A stretch of 64,000 nucleotides of DNA from an uncultured Prevotella sp. Its GTDB lineage: Bacteria > Bacteroidota > Bacteroidia > Bacteroidales > Bacteroidaceae. The stretch spans positions 62,001 through 126,000 of the forward strand of contig CAJODL010000007.1 of the NCBI GenBank assembly GCA_905233165.1, written 5' to 3'. Shown piece by piece: positions 42,977 to 54,212 of this stretch. Every line of letters starts with the position of its first letter. Positions within the stretch are counted from its first letter, which is position 1. The notes under the pieces were generated by a model. It saw only the letters and a program-made list of their open reading frames with translations, did not search any database and had not been told where the DNA came from. Made by a program: the position numbers and the translations under genes.

Positions 42977-44224
42977 ATGGACATAAATCTTGTCATATAC
43001 ATTTTTATCGCATTACTATTCTCCGCATTCTTTTCAGGAATGGAGATAGCGTATGTATCGAGCAACAGGATGCTTGCAGAAATGAAGGGTGACGACAGCA
43101 ACCTTAACCACCGCATCGTGGATCATTTCTATATGCACCCAAGCACTTTTGTTACCACAATGCTGGTGGGAAACAATATAGCTCTCGTCATATACGGCAT
43201 TCTCATTGCAAAACTATTCGATAGCACCATATTTGCTAACGAGCCGGAAGCCTTCAAACTGATAGCAGACACTATACTTTCGACCATCATTGTGCTCTTT
43301 GTGGGAGAATTCCTACCCAAAACAATTTTTAAGAATAACGCCAACTTCCTACTGGATGTGATGGCATTCCCGACAAGTATTTGTTACATCTTGCTCTACC
43401 CTATCTCGAAAGCATGCGTTCTAATATCCAAGGTTCTGCTGAAACTGTTTGGAGTAAATATGAGTCAGGAGAAGCCTAAAGAAGAGTTTTCGAAGGTAGA
43501 ATTGGATTATCTGGTACAGCAGAGCGACAACCCGGAGGTACAGATATTCCACAATGCCTTAGACCTCGCTGACACCAAGGTAAGAGACTGTATGGTGCCA
43601 AGAACAGAAATAAATGCCATAGAGAAATCAGCACCCCTGAAGGAACTGAAGGAGAAATTCATAGAAAGCGGTAACTCCAAACTGCTTGTCTATAACGAAG
43701 ACATCGACCACATCATAGGTTACATACACACCCAAGAGCTCTTCCGCATCACAAAGGAGTGGAATACACACATACAACAGATATCCTTTGTGCCAGAGAC
43801 AATGGCAGTAAAGAAACTGATGGAGAACCTCTTGGCACAGAAGAAGAGTATAGCTGTCGTAGTTGATGAATTTGGCGGCACTAGCGGCATTGTGGCTTTG
43901 GAAGATATTGTAGAAGAGATTATTGGTGAAATAGAAGACGAGCACGACAATACCAACTATGTATGTCGCCAAACAAACGACGGAGGATATCTCGTCTCTG
44001 CACGTCTTGAGATAGAGAGAATTAACGAAACACTTGGCATAGAGCTCCCTGAAAGCGAGGACTACAAGACATTGGGAGGACTAATCCTCACACAATATCA
44101 GAATTTCCCAAAACTCAACGAAGTAATAGCCCTTGAAGGATGGAAATGTAAGATTCTGAAGAATACAAAAACCAAAATAGAACTCGTTAAACTTACAAAA
44201 GTTGACGAAAAATTTGGTGATTAG
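42977..44224 (+). CDS. CNNM/CorC-family membrane protein (DUF21, two CBS, CorC/HlyC domain)
   Basis: 415 residues. N-terminal DUF21 with four membrane segments (YIFIALLFSAFFSGMEIAYVSSNRMLAE), two CBS domains (RDCMVPRTEINAIEKSAP and FVPETMAVKKLMENLLAQKKS), and the C-terminal CorC_HlyC domain (ETLGIELPESEDYKTLGG). The family handles Mg2+ or Co2+ efflux; in Bacteroidota a related GldE accompanies gliding genes, but none is near here. It follows lptC directly, so envelope context rather than gliding is suggested. Confidence 0.88.
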   Translation: MDINLVIYIFIALLFSAFFSGMEIAYVSSNRMLAEMKGDDSNLNHRIVDHFYMHPSTFVTTMLVGNNIALVIYGILIAKLFDSTIFANEPEAFKLIADTILSTIIVLFVGEFLPKTIFKNNANFLLDVMAFPTSICYILLYPISKACVLISKVLLKLFGVNMSQEKPKEEFSKVELDYLVQQSDNPEVQIFHNALDLADTKVRDCMVPRTEINAIEKSAPLKELKEKFIESGNSKLLVYNEDIDHIIGYIHTQELFRITKEWNTHIQQISFVPETMAVKKLMENLLAQKKSIAVVVDEFGGTSGIVALEDIVEEIIGEIEDEHDNTNYVCRQTNDGGYLVSARLEIERINETLGIELPESEDYKTLGGLILTQYQNFPKLNEVIALEGWKCKILKNTKTKIELVKLTKVDEKFGD

Positions 44225-44244
44225 AAAAAAAAGATGTACCTTTG
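44213..44244 (+). promoter_or_regulatory. Promoter of the PpiD-like chaperone gene
   Basis: TTTG at 44213-44216, spacer 20 bp, TACCTTTG at 44237-44244. The -33 box lies in the last codons of the CorC-like gene. The leader is about 70 nt. Confidence 0.75.
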
Positions 44245-44321
44245 TGCTCGATTTTATGCACGTACACGCGCAAGGACAATCATTTTAGGACAAGAAATAA
44301 AAACAAGAACAATATAAAATC

Positions 44322-46370
44322 ATGGCAGTATTAGGAAAAATCAGAAGCAAAGGAGCACTGCTGGTAAGTATTATCGGCTTGGGCTTGTTTGCATTTATCG
44401 CAGAGGAAGCATTCCGTTCATGCGAGTCAACAAAAAACAATGAGCGTCAGCAGATTGCTGAAGTATTAGGCGAGAAGCTCACCTATCAGGAGTATCAGGA
44501 CCTCATTGATGAGTACACAGAAGTTATCAAAATGACACAGGGTCAGGAGACCCTCAACGAGGATCAGCTCAATCAGGTTCGCGACATGGTGTGGAATCAG
44601 TACATCCAGAACTTACTCATTGCTAACGAAGCAGAGAAACTCGGTCTGAAAGTTACTGACAACGAAATCCGTGACATCCTGAATCAGGGCACAAACCCTA
44701 TGTTGATGCAGACACCATTTGTCAATCAGCAGACAGGACGCTTTGATGCAAATATCCTCAAGCAGTTCATGAGTGAATACAAGAAGGCGCAGACCTCTAA
44801 CCCACAGCAGGCAGAGCAGATGCGTACCATCTATCGCTATTGGACATTTATGGAGAAGAATCTCCGTCAGCAGATTCTTGCTCAGAAGTATCAGACTCTC
44901 TTGGGTGCTACATTCTTCTCTAACAAGATTGAGGCAAAGCAGCTGTTTAATGAGGACAACACAGAGGCAAATATCGAGCTCGGCGTATTCCCATATGCAA
45001 GCATCAACGACAAAGACATCGAGGTGTCTGAGTCCGACCTCAAAGCAAAATATGACGAGTTGAAGCCACGTTTCAAGCAGACAGAGGAAACTCGCGACGT
45101 TAAGTATGTTTCTGTTAAGGTAACAGCATCTGCTAACGACCGTGCTGCAGCATTCAACGAAGTTAAGAACTTTGCTGCAAAACTCGCTACAGAGAACGAC
45201 CCATCAGAGATTGTACGCAAGTCCGGTTCAGCTATTGCATACCTTGGTGTTCCAGTATTGAAGACAGCATATCCAATGGATATCCAGAATCAGATTGATT
45301 CAGTTGGCGTAGGCTCTACAACAGCTATCAAGGAGAACACACAGGACAATACACTCAACGTAATCAAGCTTATCTCTAAGCAGGAATTGCCTGACTCTAT
45401 ACAGTATGCTATTATCAATGATGGTAAGGAAGGTGAGCCACAGTGGATTACAACAGCACAGTATCAGAACGCTCCTTCTATGGATGTTAATACACAGAAT
45501 TACATCAACGCTCTGAACAATGCTGCTGTTGGAGAGACAAAGACTCTCATCCTTACTGGCGACACTCTGACATTCAAGGTTCTCGACCGCAAGGCAATGA
45601 AGACAAAGTATGTTGCTGCTGTTATCAAGAAGCCTATCGACTTCTCTAAGGAGACATACTCTGCTGCATACAACAAGTTCTCACAGTTCGTTTCTGGCAA
45701 TCAGAATGTAGAGGATCTTGAGAAGGCTGCAAAGAAGTTCGGCTATCAGGTATTGGAGTCACCAAGCCTTCGTAGCGGACAGCACCTCATTGCTGGCATT
45801 CATGGTTCACACGATGCTCTGAAGTGGGCGTTCGAGGCAGAAGATGAGAATATCGTTTCTCCTCTGTATGAGTGTGGTGACAATGATAACCTCCTTGTTC
45901 TTGCTCTGACAAAGATTAACAAAGTGGGTTACATGGATATCAACAATACCATGCTTAAGGAATACTTGAAGACAGAGGTCATCAAAGACAAGAAGGCTGC
46001 AAAGCTTATGGAGAAGGCAAAGGGTGCAAAGAGCATTGCTGATGCAAAGAAGCAGGGCGCACAGATTGTACCAGTACAGCAGGTTACATTCTCTTCACCA
46101 GCATTTATAGCTTCTACAGGTGCTGCAGAACCAGCACTCAGCGGTGCCGTAGCAGGTACACAGAACGGCAAGTTCTCTAAGACTCCTGTTAAGGGTAACG
46201 GTGGCGTATATGTCTTCAACGTAAAGAACAAGCTCAGCCGTGCTATGCAGTATAATGAGAAAGAATACATGCAGCGTCAGGCACAGCGCCAGATGCAGAT
46301 GGCTGGCAACTTTATGCAAGAGCTATATTTGAAAGCAAAAGTAAAAGACAACAGATATATGTTCTTCTAA
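44322..46370 (+). CDS. PpiD/SurA-type periplasmic folding factor (parvulin-like)
   Basis: 682 residues. An N-terminal membrane segment (LLVSIIGLGLFAFI) anchors it; a SurA_N-type helical domain follows (VLGEKLTYQEYQDLIDEY ... LIANEAEKLGLKVTDNEIRD). The parvulin-like region from about residue 230 is poorly conserved (KYDELKPRFKQTEETRDVKYV). A long helical C-terminal part with chaperone character completes the protein. The family assists folding of secreted and outer-membrane proteins at the Sec exit. Codon use is strongly biased. It is followed by a terminator and then mutA. Confidence 0.9.
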   Translation: MAVLGKIRSKGALLVSIIGLGLFAFIAEEAFRSCESTKNNERQQIAEVLGEKLTYQEYQDLIDEYTEVIKMTQGQETLNEDQLNQVRDMVWNQYIQNLLIANEAEKLGLKVTDNEIRDILNQGTNPMLMQTPFVNQQTGRFDANILKQFMSEYKKAQTSNPQQAEQMRTIYRYWTFMEKNLRQQILAQKYQTLLGATFFSNKIEAKQLFNEDNTEANIELGVFPYASINDKDIEVSESDLKAKYDELKPRFKQTEETRDVKYVSVKVTASANDRAAAFNEVKNFAAKLATENDPSEIVRKSGSAIAYLGVPVLKTAYPMDIQNQIDSVGVGSTTAIKENTQDNTLNVIKLISKQELPDSIQYAIINDGKEGEPQWITTAQYQNAPSMDVNTQNYINALNNAAVGETKTLILTGDTLTFKVLDRKAMKTKYVAAVIKKPIDFSKETYSAAYNKFSQFVSGNQNVEDLEKAAKKFGYQVLESPSLRSGQHLIAGIHGSHDALKWAFEAEDENIVSPLYECGDNDNLLVLALTKINKVGYMDINNTMLKEYLKTEVIKDKKAAKLMEKAKGAKSIADAKKQGAQIVPVQQVTFSSPAFIASTGAAEPALSGAVAGTQNGKFSKTPVKGNGGVYVFNVKNKLSRAMQYNEKEYMQRQAQRQMQMAGNFMQELYLKAKVKDNRYMFF

Positions 46371-46373
46371 ATT

Positions 46374-46402
46374 AAAAGGGGAGTACATCACTCCCCTTTT
46401 TA
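46374..46402 (+). terminator. Intrinsic terminator after the PpiD-like gene
   Basis: Perfect 11-bp stem (AAAAGGGGAGT with 46390-46400), 5-nt loop and trailing T residues, three bases after the stop codon. Confidence 0.92.
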
Positions 46403-46459
46403 ATTAAATAAGGTACAATATACTATTTATATACTACAATACAATACTAAAACAATTTT

Positions 46460-48271
46460 ATGAGTAACACAAAAGAGAAACTCTTCAGCGAGTTCCAGGC
46501 GCCCACCAAGCAAGAATGGCTTGACAAGATTGCTGTGGATCTGAAAGGTGCAGATTTCCAAAAGCGCTTGGTATGGAAGACTCCCGAAGGATTCAGCGTA
46601 CAACCTTTTTATCAGAGAGACGACGTAGAAAAGCTTTCTACTCCCTACTCTATGCCAGGTGAATTCCCATTCGTTCGCGGTAACAAAAAGAATGACAACA
46701 CATGGTACATCCGTCAGGAAATTGAGGCTGGCGATGCTAAAGCAGCTAATGCAAAGGCTCTCGACATCCTCAACAAGGGTATCGACTCACTGTCATTCAC
46801 TATTCCAGGAGACTGCGTTTCTGCAGAATTCGTAGAGACACTCCTCAAGGATATCTACTGCGATTGCGTGGAGCTGAACTTCAACACCTGCAAGCGTCAC
46901 TCAGTAGAACTGGCTGAGATTCTGGTAGCATACTTTGAGAAGAAGGGCTATGACAAGGAGAAAATCGTCGGTTCTATAGACTGGGATCCAATGGACAAGA
47001 TTCTTCAGGGAAAGCCTGTTGACCACATCATGGAAGTAATGAACACCTATGCTGTGCCATTGGTAAACACCTTAAAGGATTATCCAAACTTCCGCTGCAT
47101 CACCGTAAATGCTGTAAACCTCAGCAACAAGGGTGCTTACTGCATGCAGGAATTAGGTTACGCTCTCGCGTGGGGTAACGAATATATGCAGCAGCTGACA
47201 GACGCTGGCGTTGATGCTACTCTGGCAGCAAAGAAGATAAAGTTCAACATGGGTATCTCAGAGAACTACTTCATGGAGATAGCAAAATTCCGTGCCGGAC
47301 GTATGCTGTGGGCTGAAATCGTTAAGCAGTATGAGCCTAAGTGTGACTGCGCTTGTCAGATGATTGTGAATGCTATCACAACAGAGTACAACATGACTAT
47401 CTTCGATGCTCATGTTAACCTGCTCCGTTCACAGACAGAGACAATGTCTGCAGCTCTTGCCGGTGTTCACTCTATCGTAGTAACTCCATTCGATGCTGCA
47501 TATGAGAAGCCTGATGATTTCTCTGAGCGTATAGCACGCAATCAGCAGCTTCTGCTGAAGGAAGAATGTCACTTCAATATCGTTGTTGACCCTTCTGCCG
47601 GCTCTTATTATATAGAGACTCTTACAGAATCTCTCGCTAAGGAAGCATGGAAGGAATTCCTCGCTGTAGAAGAGAAAGGTGGTTTCCTTGAGGCTATCAA
47701 GAGTGGTGCCGTACAGGAGGATATTGATGCTACAAATGCAAAGCGTCATACCCTTGCTGCACAGCGTCGTGAGTTCATCCTCGGAACTAACCAGTTCCCT
47801 AACTTCAATGAAAAGAGTGAAGGAAAGCGTCCTCTCAATAATACACGTCTTGCTGCTGACTTCGAGAATCTGCGTCTCGCCACAGAAGGTGCAGCAAAAC
47901 AGCCTGTTGCCTTTATGCTTACCATCGGTAGCTTGGTATGGAGACAGGCTCGTGCCCAGTTCTCATGTAACTTCCTCGCTTCTGCCGGATACAAGGTTAT
48001 TGACAACCTCGGTTTCCCAACAGTAGAAGAAGGTGTTGAAGCAGCAATGAAGGCTAATGCCGACATCGTAGTGCTCTGTTCTTCTGATGAGGAATATGCT
48101 GAGTACGCTATTCCTGCTTTCAAGGCACTCAACAATCGCGCTATGTTTGTTGTTGCTGGTGCTCCTGAGTGTATGGAGGACCTGAAGAAAGAAGGTATCG
48201 AGAACTTCATTCATGTAAAAGTAAATCAGCTTGAGACACTGAAAGAGTTTAACGCTAAACTGGGAATATAA
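46460..48271 (+). CDS. mutA: Methylmalonyl-CoA mutase small subunit
   Basis: 603 residues. TIM-barrel related to MutB but without the DxHxxG cobalamin motif; it forms the heterodimer that supports the catalytic subunit. The barrel region includes [26 protein letters not shown] and [21 protein letters not shown], and a degenerate B12-like domain lies at the end ([32 protein letters not shown]). MutA with MutB carries succinyl-CoA to methylmalonyl-CoA for propionate formation. Starts 57 nt after the terminator; no clear -7 box is seen in that spacer, so I do not name a promoter. mutB starts 3 nt after. Confidence 0.96.
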   Translation: MSNTKEKLFSEFQAPTKQEWLDKIAVDLKGADFQKRLVWKTPEGFSVQPFYQRDDVEKLSTPYSMPGEFPFVRGNKKNDNTWYIRQEIEAGDAKAANAKALDILNKGIDSLSFTIPGDCVSAEFVETLLKDIYCDCVELNFNTCKRHSVELAEILVAYFEKKGYDKEKIVGSIDWDPMDKILQGKPVDHIMEVMNTYAVPLVNTLKDYPNFRCITVNAVNLSNKGAYCMQELGYALAWGNEYMQQLTDAGVDATLAAKKIKFNMGISENYFMEIAKFRAGRMLWAEIVKQYEPKCDCACQMIVNAITTEYNMTIFDAHVNLLRSQTETMSAALAGVHSIVVTPFDAAYEKPDDFSERIARNQQLLLKEECHFNIVVDPSAGSYYIETLTESLAKEAWKEFLAVEEKGGFLEAIKSGAVQEDIDATNAKRHTLAAQRREFILGTNQFPNFNEKSEGKRPLNNTRLAADFENLRLATEGAAKQPVAFMLTIGSLVWRQARAQFSCNFLASAGYKVIDNLGFPTVEEGVEAAMKANADIVVLCSSDEEYAEYAIPAFKALNNRAMFVVAGAPECMEDLKKEGIENFIHVKVNQLETLKEFNAKLGI

Positions 48272-48273
48272 TC

Positions 48274-50442
48274 ATGGCTAGAAAAGATTTTAAGAATATA
48301 GATATCTTCTCTGGCATAGAGAAGAAAGACGGTTCTGCTTGGCAGAAAGAAAATAATATACAGTATGTATGGAAGACTCCTGAGCACATCGAGGTAAAGT
48401 CTGCATACACCAAAGAAGATCTCGAGGGTATGGAGCATCTCGACTACACAGCCGGTATTCCTCCATTCTTGCGTGGTCCGTACTCAATGATGTATCCATT
48501 CCGTCCTTGGACCATCCGTCAGTATGCCGGTTTCTCTACGGCTGAAGAGTCAAATGCCTTCTATCGCCGTAACCTGGCATCTGGTCAGAAGGGACTTTCT
48601 GTTGCCTTCGACCTTCCTACCCATCGTGGTTACGACCCAGACAACATGCGTGTTGTGGGTGATGTGGGTAAGGCTGGTGTGTCTATCTGTTCTGTAGAGA
48701 ATATGAAGGTGCTCTTCGATGGTATTCCTCTTAACAAGATGTCTGTCTCTATGACGATGAATGGTGCCGTTCTTCCTATTATGGCATTCTACATCGTTGC
48801 AGGTCTGGAACAGGGTGCAAAACTCGAAGAGATGGCTGGTACTATCCAAAATGATATCCTCAAAGAGTTTATGGTGCGTAACACTTATATCTACCCACCA
48901 GCATTCTCAATGAAGATTATTGCTGATATCTTCGAATACACATCACAGAAGATGCCTAAGTTCAACAGCATCTCTATCTCCGGCTACCACATGCAGGAGG
49001 CTGGTGCTACAGCAGATATCGAATTGGCATACACTCTTGCAGACGGTCTGGAATATCTCCGCGCAGGTGTCAACGCAGGTATTGATATTGATGCTTTTGC
49101 ACCACGCCTGAGCTTCTTCTGGGCTATCGGTGTGAACCACTTCATGGAGATTGCAAAGATGCGTGCCGGACGTCTGTTGTGGGCAAAGATAGTAAAGAGC
49201 TTCGGAGCAAAGAATCCCAAGTCAATGGCTCTCCGTACCCACTCTCAGACATCAGGATGGTCACTCACAGAGCAGGATCCGTTCAACAACGTCGGACGTA
49301 CAGTTATCGAGGCTATGGGTGCAGTATTGGGACACACACAGTCTCTGCATACCAACTCTCTTGATGAGGCTATCGCTCTGCCTACCGACTTCTCTGCTCG
49401 TATTGCACGTAATACACAGATTTACATCCAGAACGAGACAAAGGTTTGTAAGGAAATAGACCCATGGGCTGGTTCTTATTATGTTGAGACTCTCACTAAC
49501 GAACTTGTTCACAAGGCATGGTCTCTCATTCAGGAGATTGAGTCTCTGGGAGGTATGGCAAAGGCTATCGAGACAGGCGTTCCAAAGATGCGTATCGAGG
49601 AAGCAGCAGCTCGTACTCAGGCTCGTATCGACTCTGGTCAGCAGACTATCGTTGGTACAAACAAGTATCGTCTTGATCACGAAGACCCAATCGATATCCT
49701 TGAGGTTGATAACTCTGCTGTTCGTAAGGAGCAGGAAGAGAATCTTGCAAAACTCAAGGCTAATCGTGACGAGGCAGCTTGTAAGGCAGCTCTCGATGCT
49801 ATCACAGCATGTGTACAGGAATATGCTGATGGCAAGAAGTCAGAGAACAACCTCCTCGACCTCGCTGTCAAGGCAGCACAGGTACGTTGTACCCTCGGAG
49901 AAATCTCTGATGCGTGTGAGAAAGTAGTAGGACGTTATAAAGCAGTAATTAGAACTATTTCAGGCGTGTATAGTGCAGAAGCAAAGAGCGACAGCCAATT
50001 TGAGAAGGCATGTCAGCTCACCGAAGAGTTCGCACAGAAGGAAGGTCGCCGTCCACGTATCTTCATTGCTAAGATGGGTCAGGATGGTCACGACAGAGGT
50101 GCGAAAGTAGTAGCAACAGGTTATGCCGACTGCGGCTTTGACGTTGATATGGGACCATTGTTCCAGACACCGGCAGAAGCAGCACGTGAGGCAGTAGAGA
50201 ACGACGTACACATCGTGGGTGTTTCTTCCCTCGCTGCCGGTCATAAGACCCTCATCCCTGCCCTCTTCGAGGAACTCAAGAAACTGGGACGTGAGGATAT
50301 CATGGTAGTAGCAGGCGGTGTTATACCGGCTCAGGACTACGACTTCCTCTATCAGGCTGGCGTTGCAGCTATCTTCGGTCCTGGTACTCCAATAGCAAAG
50401 TCTGCTATCGAGATGATGAATATCCTACTGGATAAGGAATGA
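48274..50442 (+). CDS. mutB: Methylmalonyl-CoA mutase large (catalytic) subunit
   Basis: 722 residues. The catalytic barrel has [16 protein letters not shown], the [13 protein letters not shown] loop and [29 protein letters not shown]. The cobalamin-binding domain carries the DGHDRGAKV (DxHxxG) motif at about residues 604-612 and the [13 protein letters not shown] and GGVIPAQDY segments. It catalyses the adenosylcobalamin-dependent rearrangement of succinyl-CoA to methylmalonyl-CoA. The 3' end overlaps recF by 4 nt. Confidence 0.98.
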   Translation: MARKDFKNIDIFSGIEKKDGSAWQKENNIQYVWKTPEHIEVKSAYTKEDLEGMEHLDYTAGIPPFLRGPYSMMYPFRPWTIRQYAGFSTAEESNAFYRRNLASGQKGLSVAFDLPTHRGYDPDNMRVVGDVGKAGVSICSVENMKVLFDGIPLNKMSVSMTMNGAVLPIMAFYIVAGLEQGAKLEEMAGTIQNDILKEFMVRNTYIYPPAFSMKIIADIFEYTSQKMPKFNSISISGYHMQEAGATADIELAYTLADGLEYLRAGVNAGIDIDAFAPRLSFFWAIGVNHFMEIAKMRAGRLLWAKIVKSFGAKNPKSMALRTHSQTSGWSLTEQDPFNNVGRTVIEAMGAVLGHTQSLHTNSLDEAIALPTDFSARIARNTQIYIQNETKVCKEIDPWAGSYYVETLTNELVHKAWSLIQEIESLGGMAKAIETGVPKMRIEEAAARTQARIDSGQQTIVGTNKYRLDHEDPIDILEVDNSAVRKEQEENLAKLKANRDEAACKAALDAITACVQEYADGKKSENNLLDLAVKAAQVRCTLGEISDACEKVVGRYKAVIRTISGVYSAEAKSDSQFEKACQLTEEFAQKEGRRPRIFIAKMGQDGHDRGAKVVATGYADCGFDVDMGPLFQTPAEAAREAVENDVHIVGVSSLAAGHKTLIPALFEELKKLGREDIMVVAGGVIPAQDYDFLYQAGVAAIFGPGTPIAKSAIEMMNILLDKE

Positions 50443-51518
50443 TACTGAACTCTATATCGATACTGAATTATAGAAACATAGAAGCGGCTGAACTTGTCTT
50501 TTCCGACAAGTTCAACTGCTTTATTGGAAATAATGGTGAGGGAAAGACAAACCTTCTAGATGCATTATATTTCCTTTCTTTCTGCCATTCTATGTTTACC
50601 AATGTAGATTCGCAGATGATAATGCATGAAAAAGATTTCTTCATGTTAAATGGCAAGTATGATACTGGCGACGAAATCTCTGTCGGTATGAAACGCGGCC
50701 ACAAGAAAACCTTTAAACGCAACGGGAAGGCTTACCGAAAGCTTTCCGAGCACATCGGTCTTATCCCCCTGATTTGTGTATCTCCTGACGATGTCTCCAT
50801 TATCTCTGGCGGCAGTGAAGAGCGCAGACGGTTCCTCGATATTGTTATTTCCCAATATGACAATGCATACATCGAATACCTGAACCGCTACAACAAAGCG
50901 CTACAGCAACGTAACGCTTTATTGAAGCAGGCTGCTGAAGAGGACATTCCCTGCGATATGTCGCTGATGGAGTTATGGGAAGAAGAGATGGCATCAAATG
51001 GTGAGGAGATTTATAACAGGCGCAAAGACTTCGTGGAACGTTTTATCCCTGTCTTTAATAATATATATAAGGAAATAAGCGGTGAACATGAAGAAGTATC
51101 CCTCCGATACCAGTCACATTGCCAGCGCGGGCCGCTTTTGGAGGTGATACAACGTGACAGACACAGAGACATTGCTGTAGGATATTCCCTACACGGCATA
51201 CATAAGGATGACCTCGAAATGCTCATTGGCGGTTTTCCAATGAAACGTGAGGCCAGTCAGGGACAGACAAAGACATACGTCATATCCCTCAAACTGGCAC
51301 AGTTCGACTTCCTCAAAGAGAGTCCTCTGCTACTGCTCGATGATGTGTTCGACAAACTCGACTCCCACCGCGTGGAGAATATCATCAGGATGGTATCCGG
51401 CAAGAATTTCGGACAGATATTCATAACAGATACTAACCGCGAACATCTTGACAAGATACTGTCAAAAGGTCATTTCGACTATAAACTATTCAACGTGGAA
51501 GGAGGGCATTTTGTTTAA
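50439..51518 (+). CDS. recF: DNA replication and repair protein RecF
   Basis: 359 residues of the SMC-like ATPase family. Walker A GNNGEGKT at 30-37, an ABC-type signature region ([19 protein letters not shown]) and Walker [16 protein letters not shown]. It loads RecA at gaps. It begins by 4-nt overlap (ATGA) with mutB and ends within an 8-nt overlap with the DUF721 gene. The recF-DUF721 pair is common; coupling to mutB is unusual. Confidence 0.95.
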   Translation: MILNSISILNYRNIEAAELVFSDKFNCFIGNNGEGKTNLLDALYFLSFCHSMFTNVDSQMIMHEKDFFMLNGKYDTGDEISVGMKRGHKKTFKRNGKAYRKLSEHIGLIPLICVSPDDVSIISGGSEERRRFLDIVISQYDNAYIEYLNRYNKALQQRNALLKQAAEEDIPCDMSLMELWEEEMASNGEEIYNRRKDFVERFIPVFNNIYKEISGEHEEVSLRYQSHCQRGPLLEVIQRDRHRDIAVGYSLHGIHKDDLEMLIGGFPMKREASQGQTKTYVISLKLAQFDFLKESPLLLLDDVFDKLDSHRVENIIRMVSGKNFGQIFITDTNREHLDKILSKGHFDYKLFNVEGGHFV

Positions 51519-51798
51519 ACGTTATCCACAGAATATTAACGACGTCACAAAACAGTTTATGCGTGAGTATTCTCTCGAAGTGCCACTTCTTGAGAGACGC
51601 CTTATTGCCTCTTGGAAAGATGTGATGCCTGCTGCAGAACCCTATACCGAAAGCATTGAGATACGCAACCAGACGCTGTGGGTTAAGATATCATCACCGG
51701 CACTGAAAAACGACCTCCTCATGCAACGCACAGAACTCACCCAATTATTAAATAGCAAGGTGGGAGCTAATATAATTAATGATATACGCTTCTTTTAA
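51511..51798 (+). CDS. DUF721 (DciA-like) protein
   Basis: 95 residues from a TTG start at 51511. The sequence ([39 protein letters not shown] ... SIEIRNQTLWVKISSPALKNDLLMQ) matches the small DUF721 family of Bacteroidota, related to the DciA helicase-loader type. A good Shine-Dalgarno (GGAGG, 51501-51505) stands 5 nt before the TTG; SD motifs are rare in this phylum. The start overlaps the recF stop by 8 nt. The next in-frame ATG (residue 17) would cut conserved sequence. Confidence 0.85.
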   Translation: MFKRYPQNINDVTKQFMREYSLEVPLLERRLIASWKDVMPAAEPYTESIEIRNQTLWVKISSPALKNDLLMQRTELTQLLNSKVGANIINDIRFF

Positions 51799-51840
51799 AC
51801 ATAGTTACACATTTGCAACTATGTGGGAGTATTTTTGTTA
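51799..51840 (+). terminator. Weak terminator-like hairpin after DUF721
   Basis: ACATAGTT (51799-51806) pairs with AACTATGT (51817-51824); a T-run follows about 7 nt after the stem, so it is not an ideal intrinsic terminator. Confidence 0.4.
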
Positions 51841-51877
51841 ATTTCCCTAACACCTGTTCATCTTTTTAAGAAAAATC

Positions 51878-51908
51878 TTGTGTATATAATTCTATTATCT
51901 TAACTTTG
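51878..51908 (+). promoter_or_regulatory. Promoter of the RprX/RprY-like pair
   Basis: TTG at 51878-51880, spacer 20 bp, TAACTTTG at 51901-51908. The ATG of the kinase follows after 24 nt. Confidence 0.7.
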
Positions 51909-51932
51909 CAGCAGAATTTTAATTAACACAGG

Positions 51933-53477
51933 ATGAAGAAATCAACAATTTGGATTATTGCAATCATCATGGTAGTGTCTTTTACGGCTCTACTGTGGCT
52001 TCAGTTTTCCTACATCTCCGAGATGGCGAAAATGAAGAAAGAGCAATTTGACGAATCTGTTACCCGAGCCCTATATACAGCAGCCCACAATCTTGAACTC
52101 AATGAAACACTCACCTATCTTGAGAAAGATGTCAACGAAACTGAGCGCAAGGCCCAGAAGGCCGACTCTGTAATGACGAGCAACAGTCTTGGAGGCCCAG
52201 TACAACACTCACATCAGTTCTCGGTAACAGGTGATGACGGAACAATATACTCTTCTTTTGAGCTGCAAACATTCACCCTTTCTCCCCGCAAGAGTCTCAT
52301 GAAGAGTGACAAAAATGCATGGGCAGAGGCACAGAAGTCTATGCAGCAGATCATCCGCAATCGTGTCATTTATCAAAAGGCACTTCTCGATGAGGTAATA
52401 TATACCATATTATATACGGCCAGCGACAAGCCTCTGAGACAACGCATCAACTTCAAGCAGCTTGATCAGGACATCCGCACCCAACTGCTCAACAACGGCA
52501 TCGACATACCTTACCACTTCACTGTTACCACATACAACGGCACTGAAGTATTCCGCTGCTCCGAATATAGCGACCAAGGTAAAGAGATAACATATTCACA
52601 GCAGATATTCACCAATGGCCCTGCTGCAAAGTCTGGCTATCTGAATGTTCACTTTCCCGACATCAATGCCTACATCTATTCCAGCATCCGCTTCATGATA
52701 CCGGCACTTATCTTTACGGGAATCCTGCTGTTGACATTCCTCTTCACCATCATTGTCATATTCCGTCAGAAACGTTTCTCCGAGATGCGCAACGATTTTA
52801 TCAATAATATGACTCACGAATTGAAGACTCCAATCTCAAGCATCTCTCTTGCTTCCCAGATGTTGTCTGATAAGAGTGTTACGAAGAGCAACGATATGGT
52901 GAACCATCTGGGTAACGTCATCGGTGACGAAAGCAAACGTCTGCGTTTCCTTGTTGAGAAGGTGCTCCAGATGTCTATGTTTGACCGCAAGAAGGTTGCT
53001 TTTAAAATGAAGGAACGCGACATCAACGAACTGGTCGAGAACATCGCCAACTCCTTCTCCCTGCGCGTAGAACATACTGGCGGAAAGGTATATACCGAGA
53101 TAGAGGCTGTAGAATCAGACATCTTCATTGAAGAAACTCATTTCAGCAACGTCATCTTCAATCTCATCGACAATGCAGTGAAATATCGCAAGCCGGACGA
53201 ACCACTTAACATCTACATACGCACTTGGAATCCTTCTGCCGGCAAGGTGTCTGTCTCTATCAGGGATACCGGCATCGGCATCAAGAAGGAAAACCTCCGC
53301 AAAATCTTCGAACAGTTCTACCGCGTACACACAGGCAACCGTCACGATGTCAAAGGCTTCGGACTCGGTCTGGCATATGTAAAGAAAGTAATAGACCTCC
53401 ATAAGGGTACCATAACAGCCGACTCCGAATTCGGCAAAGGAACGACATTTACAATAACAATTGATACAATTAATTAA
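51933..53477 (+). CDS. rprX: RprX-like sensor histidine kinase
   Basis: 514 residues. Two membrane segments (residues 5-25 and about 250-275) enclose a periplasmic sensor. The HisKA box NDFINNMTHELKTPIS carries His295; the ATPase has the N box (NVIFNLIDNAVKYR), DTGIGI, and FGLGLAYVKKVI. It is most like RprX of Bacteroides, described as a regulator of redox/stress genes; the symbol rests on resemblance and on the linked regulator. Followed by the response-regulator gene 13-22 nt later. Confidence 0.88.
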   Translation: MKKSTIWIIAIIMVVSFTALLWLQFSYISEMAKMKKEQFDESVTRALYTAAHNLELNETLTYLEKDVNETERKAQKADSVMTSNSLGGPVQHSHQFSVTGDDGTIYSSFELQTFTLSPRKSLMKSDKNAWAEAQKSMQQIIRNRVIYQKALLDEVIYTILYTASDKPLRQRINFKQLDQDIRTQLLNNGIDIPYHFTVTTYNGTEVFRCSEYSDQGKEITYSQQIFTNGPAAKSGYLNVHFPDINAYIYSSIRFMIPALIFTGILLLTFLFTIIVIFRQKRFSEMRNDFINNMTHELKTPISSISLASQMLSDKSVTKSNDMVNHLGNVIGDESKRLRFLVEKVLQMSMFDRKKVAFKMKERDINELVENIANSFSLRVEHTGGKVYTEIEAVESDIFIEETHFSNVIFNLIDNAVKYRKPDEPLNIYIRTWNPSAGKVSVSIRDTGIGIKKENLRKIFEQFYRVHTGNRHDVKGFGLGLAYVKKVIDLHKGTITADSEFGKGTTFTITIDTIN

Positions 53478-53498
53478 ATTTTAACTATTATGCAACTC

Positions 53499-54212
53499 AT
53501 GGATGACAATTTGAGAATCCTCCTCTGCGAGGACGACGAGAACTTAGGCATGCTGCTTCGTGAATACCTTCAGGCTAAGGGTTACAATACCGATTTGTGC
53601 CCTGATGGTGAAGCCGGCTATCGTGCATTTCTCAAGACCCATTACGACATCTGCGTTCTTGATGTCATGATGCCAAAGAAAGACGGTTTCCAACTGGCAA
53701 AAGAGATACGCCAGTCAAACACCGACGTTCCTATCATCTTTCTGACTGCCCGTCAGATGAAGGAAGACATTCTTGAAGGCTTTAAGATTGGTGCTGATGA
53801 CTATATCACAAAGCCATTCTCTATGGAGGAACTCGTTTTCCGTATTGAGGCTATTCTTCGCCGCATGCGTGGTAAGAAGACCAAGGAGGCTACACAGTAT
53901 CAGATTGGTAAGTTCCTCTTCGACACCCAGAAGCAGCTCCTCACTTTCGAAGGCACGGAGCCACGTAAGCTCACTACTAAGGAGAACGATCTTCTGGCAC
54001 TGCTCTGCAGTCACGGCAACGAAATCCTTCAGCGCGACTTCGCATTGAAGACAATCTGGATTGACGACAACTATTTCAATGCCCGTTCTATGGATGTGTA
54101 TATCACCAAGCTACGTAAGCACCTCAAGGACGACCCAGAAATAGAAATCATCAATATCCACGGTAAAGGATACAAACTCATCATCCCTAACTCAGGAGAA
54201 ACGGAAGAATAA
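53499..54212 (+). CDS. rprY: RprY-like OmpR-family response regulator
   Basis: 237 residues from the ATG at 53499 (MDDNLRILLCEDDENLG), which matches the family start; an ATG three codons earlier (53490) is also possible. Receiver domain with phospho-acceptor Asp55 in VLDVMMPKKDG and a Lys in ITKPFSMEE; C-terminal winged helix of OmpR/PhoB type ending GKGYKLIIPNS. It acts with the upstream kinase. The stop is followed at once by the nucleotidyltransferase start. Confidence 0.92.
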   Translation: MDDNLRILLCEDDENLGMLLREYLQAKGYNTDLCPDGEAGYRAFLKTHYDICVLDVMMPKKDGFQLAKEIRQSNTDVPIIFLTARQMKEDILEGFKIGADDYITKPFSMEELVFRIEAILRRMRGKKTKEATQYQIGKFLFDTQKQLLTFEGTEPRKLTTKENDLLALLCSHGNEILQRDFALKTIWIDDNYFNARSMDVYITKLRKHLKDDPEIEIINIHGKGYKLIIPNSGETEE

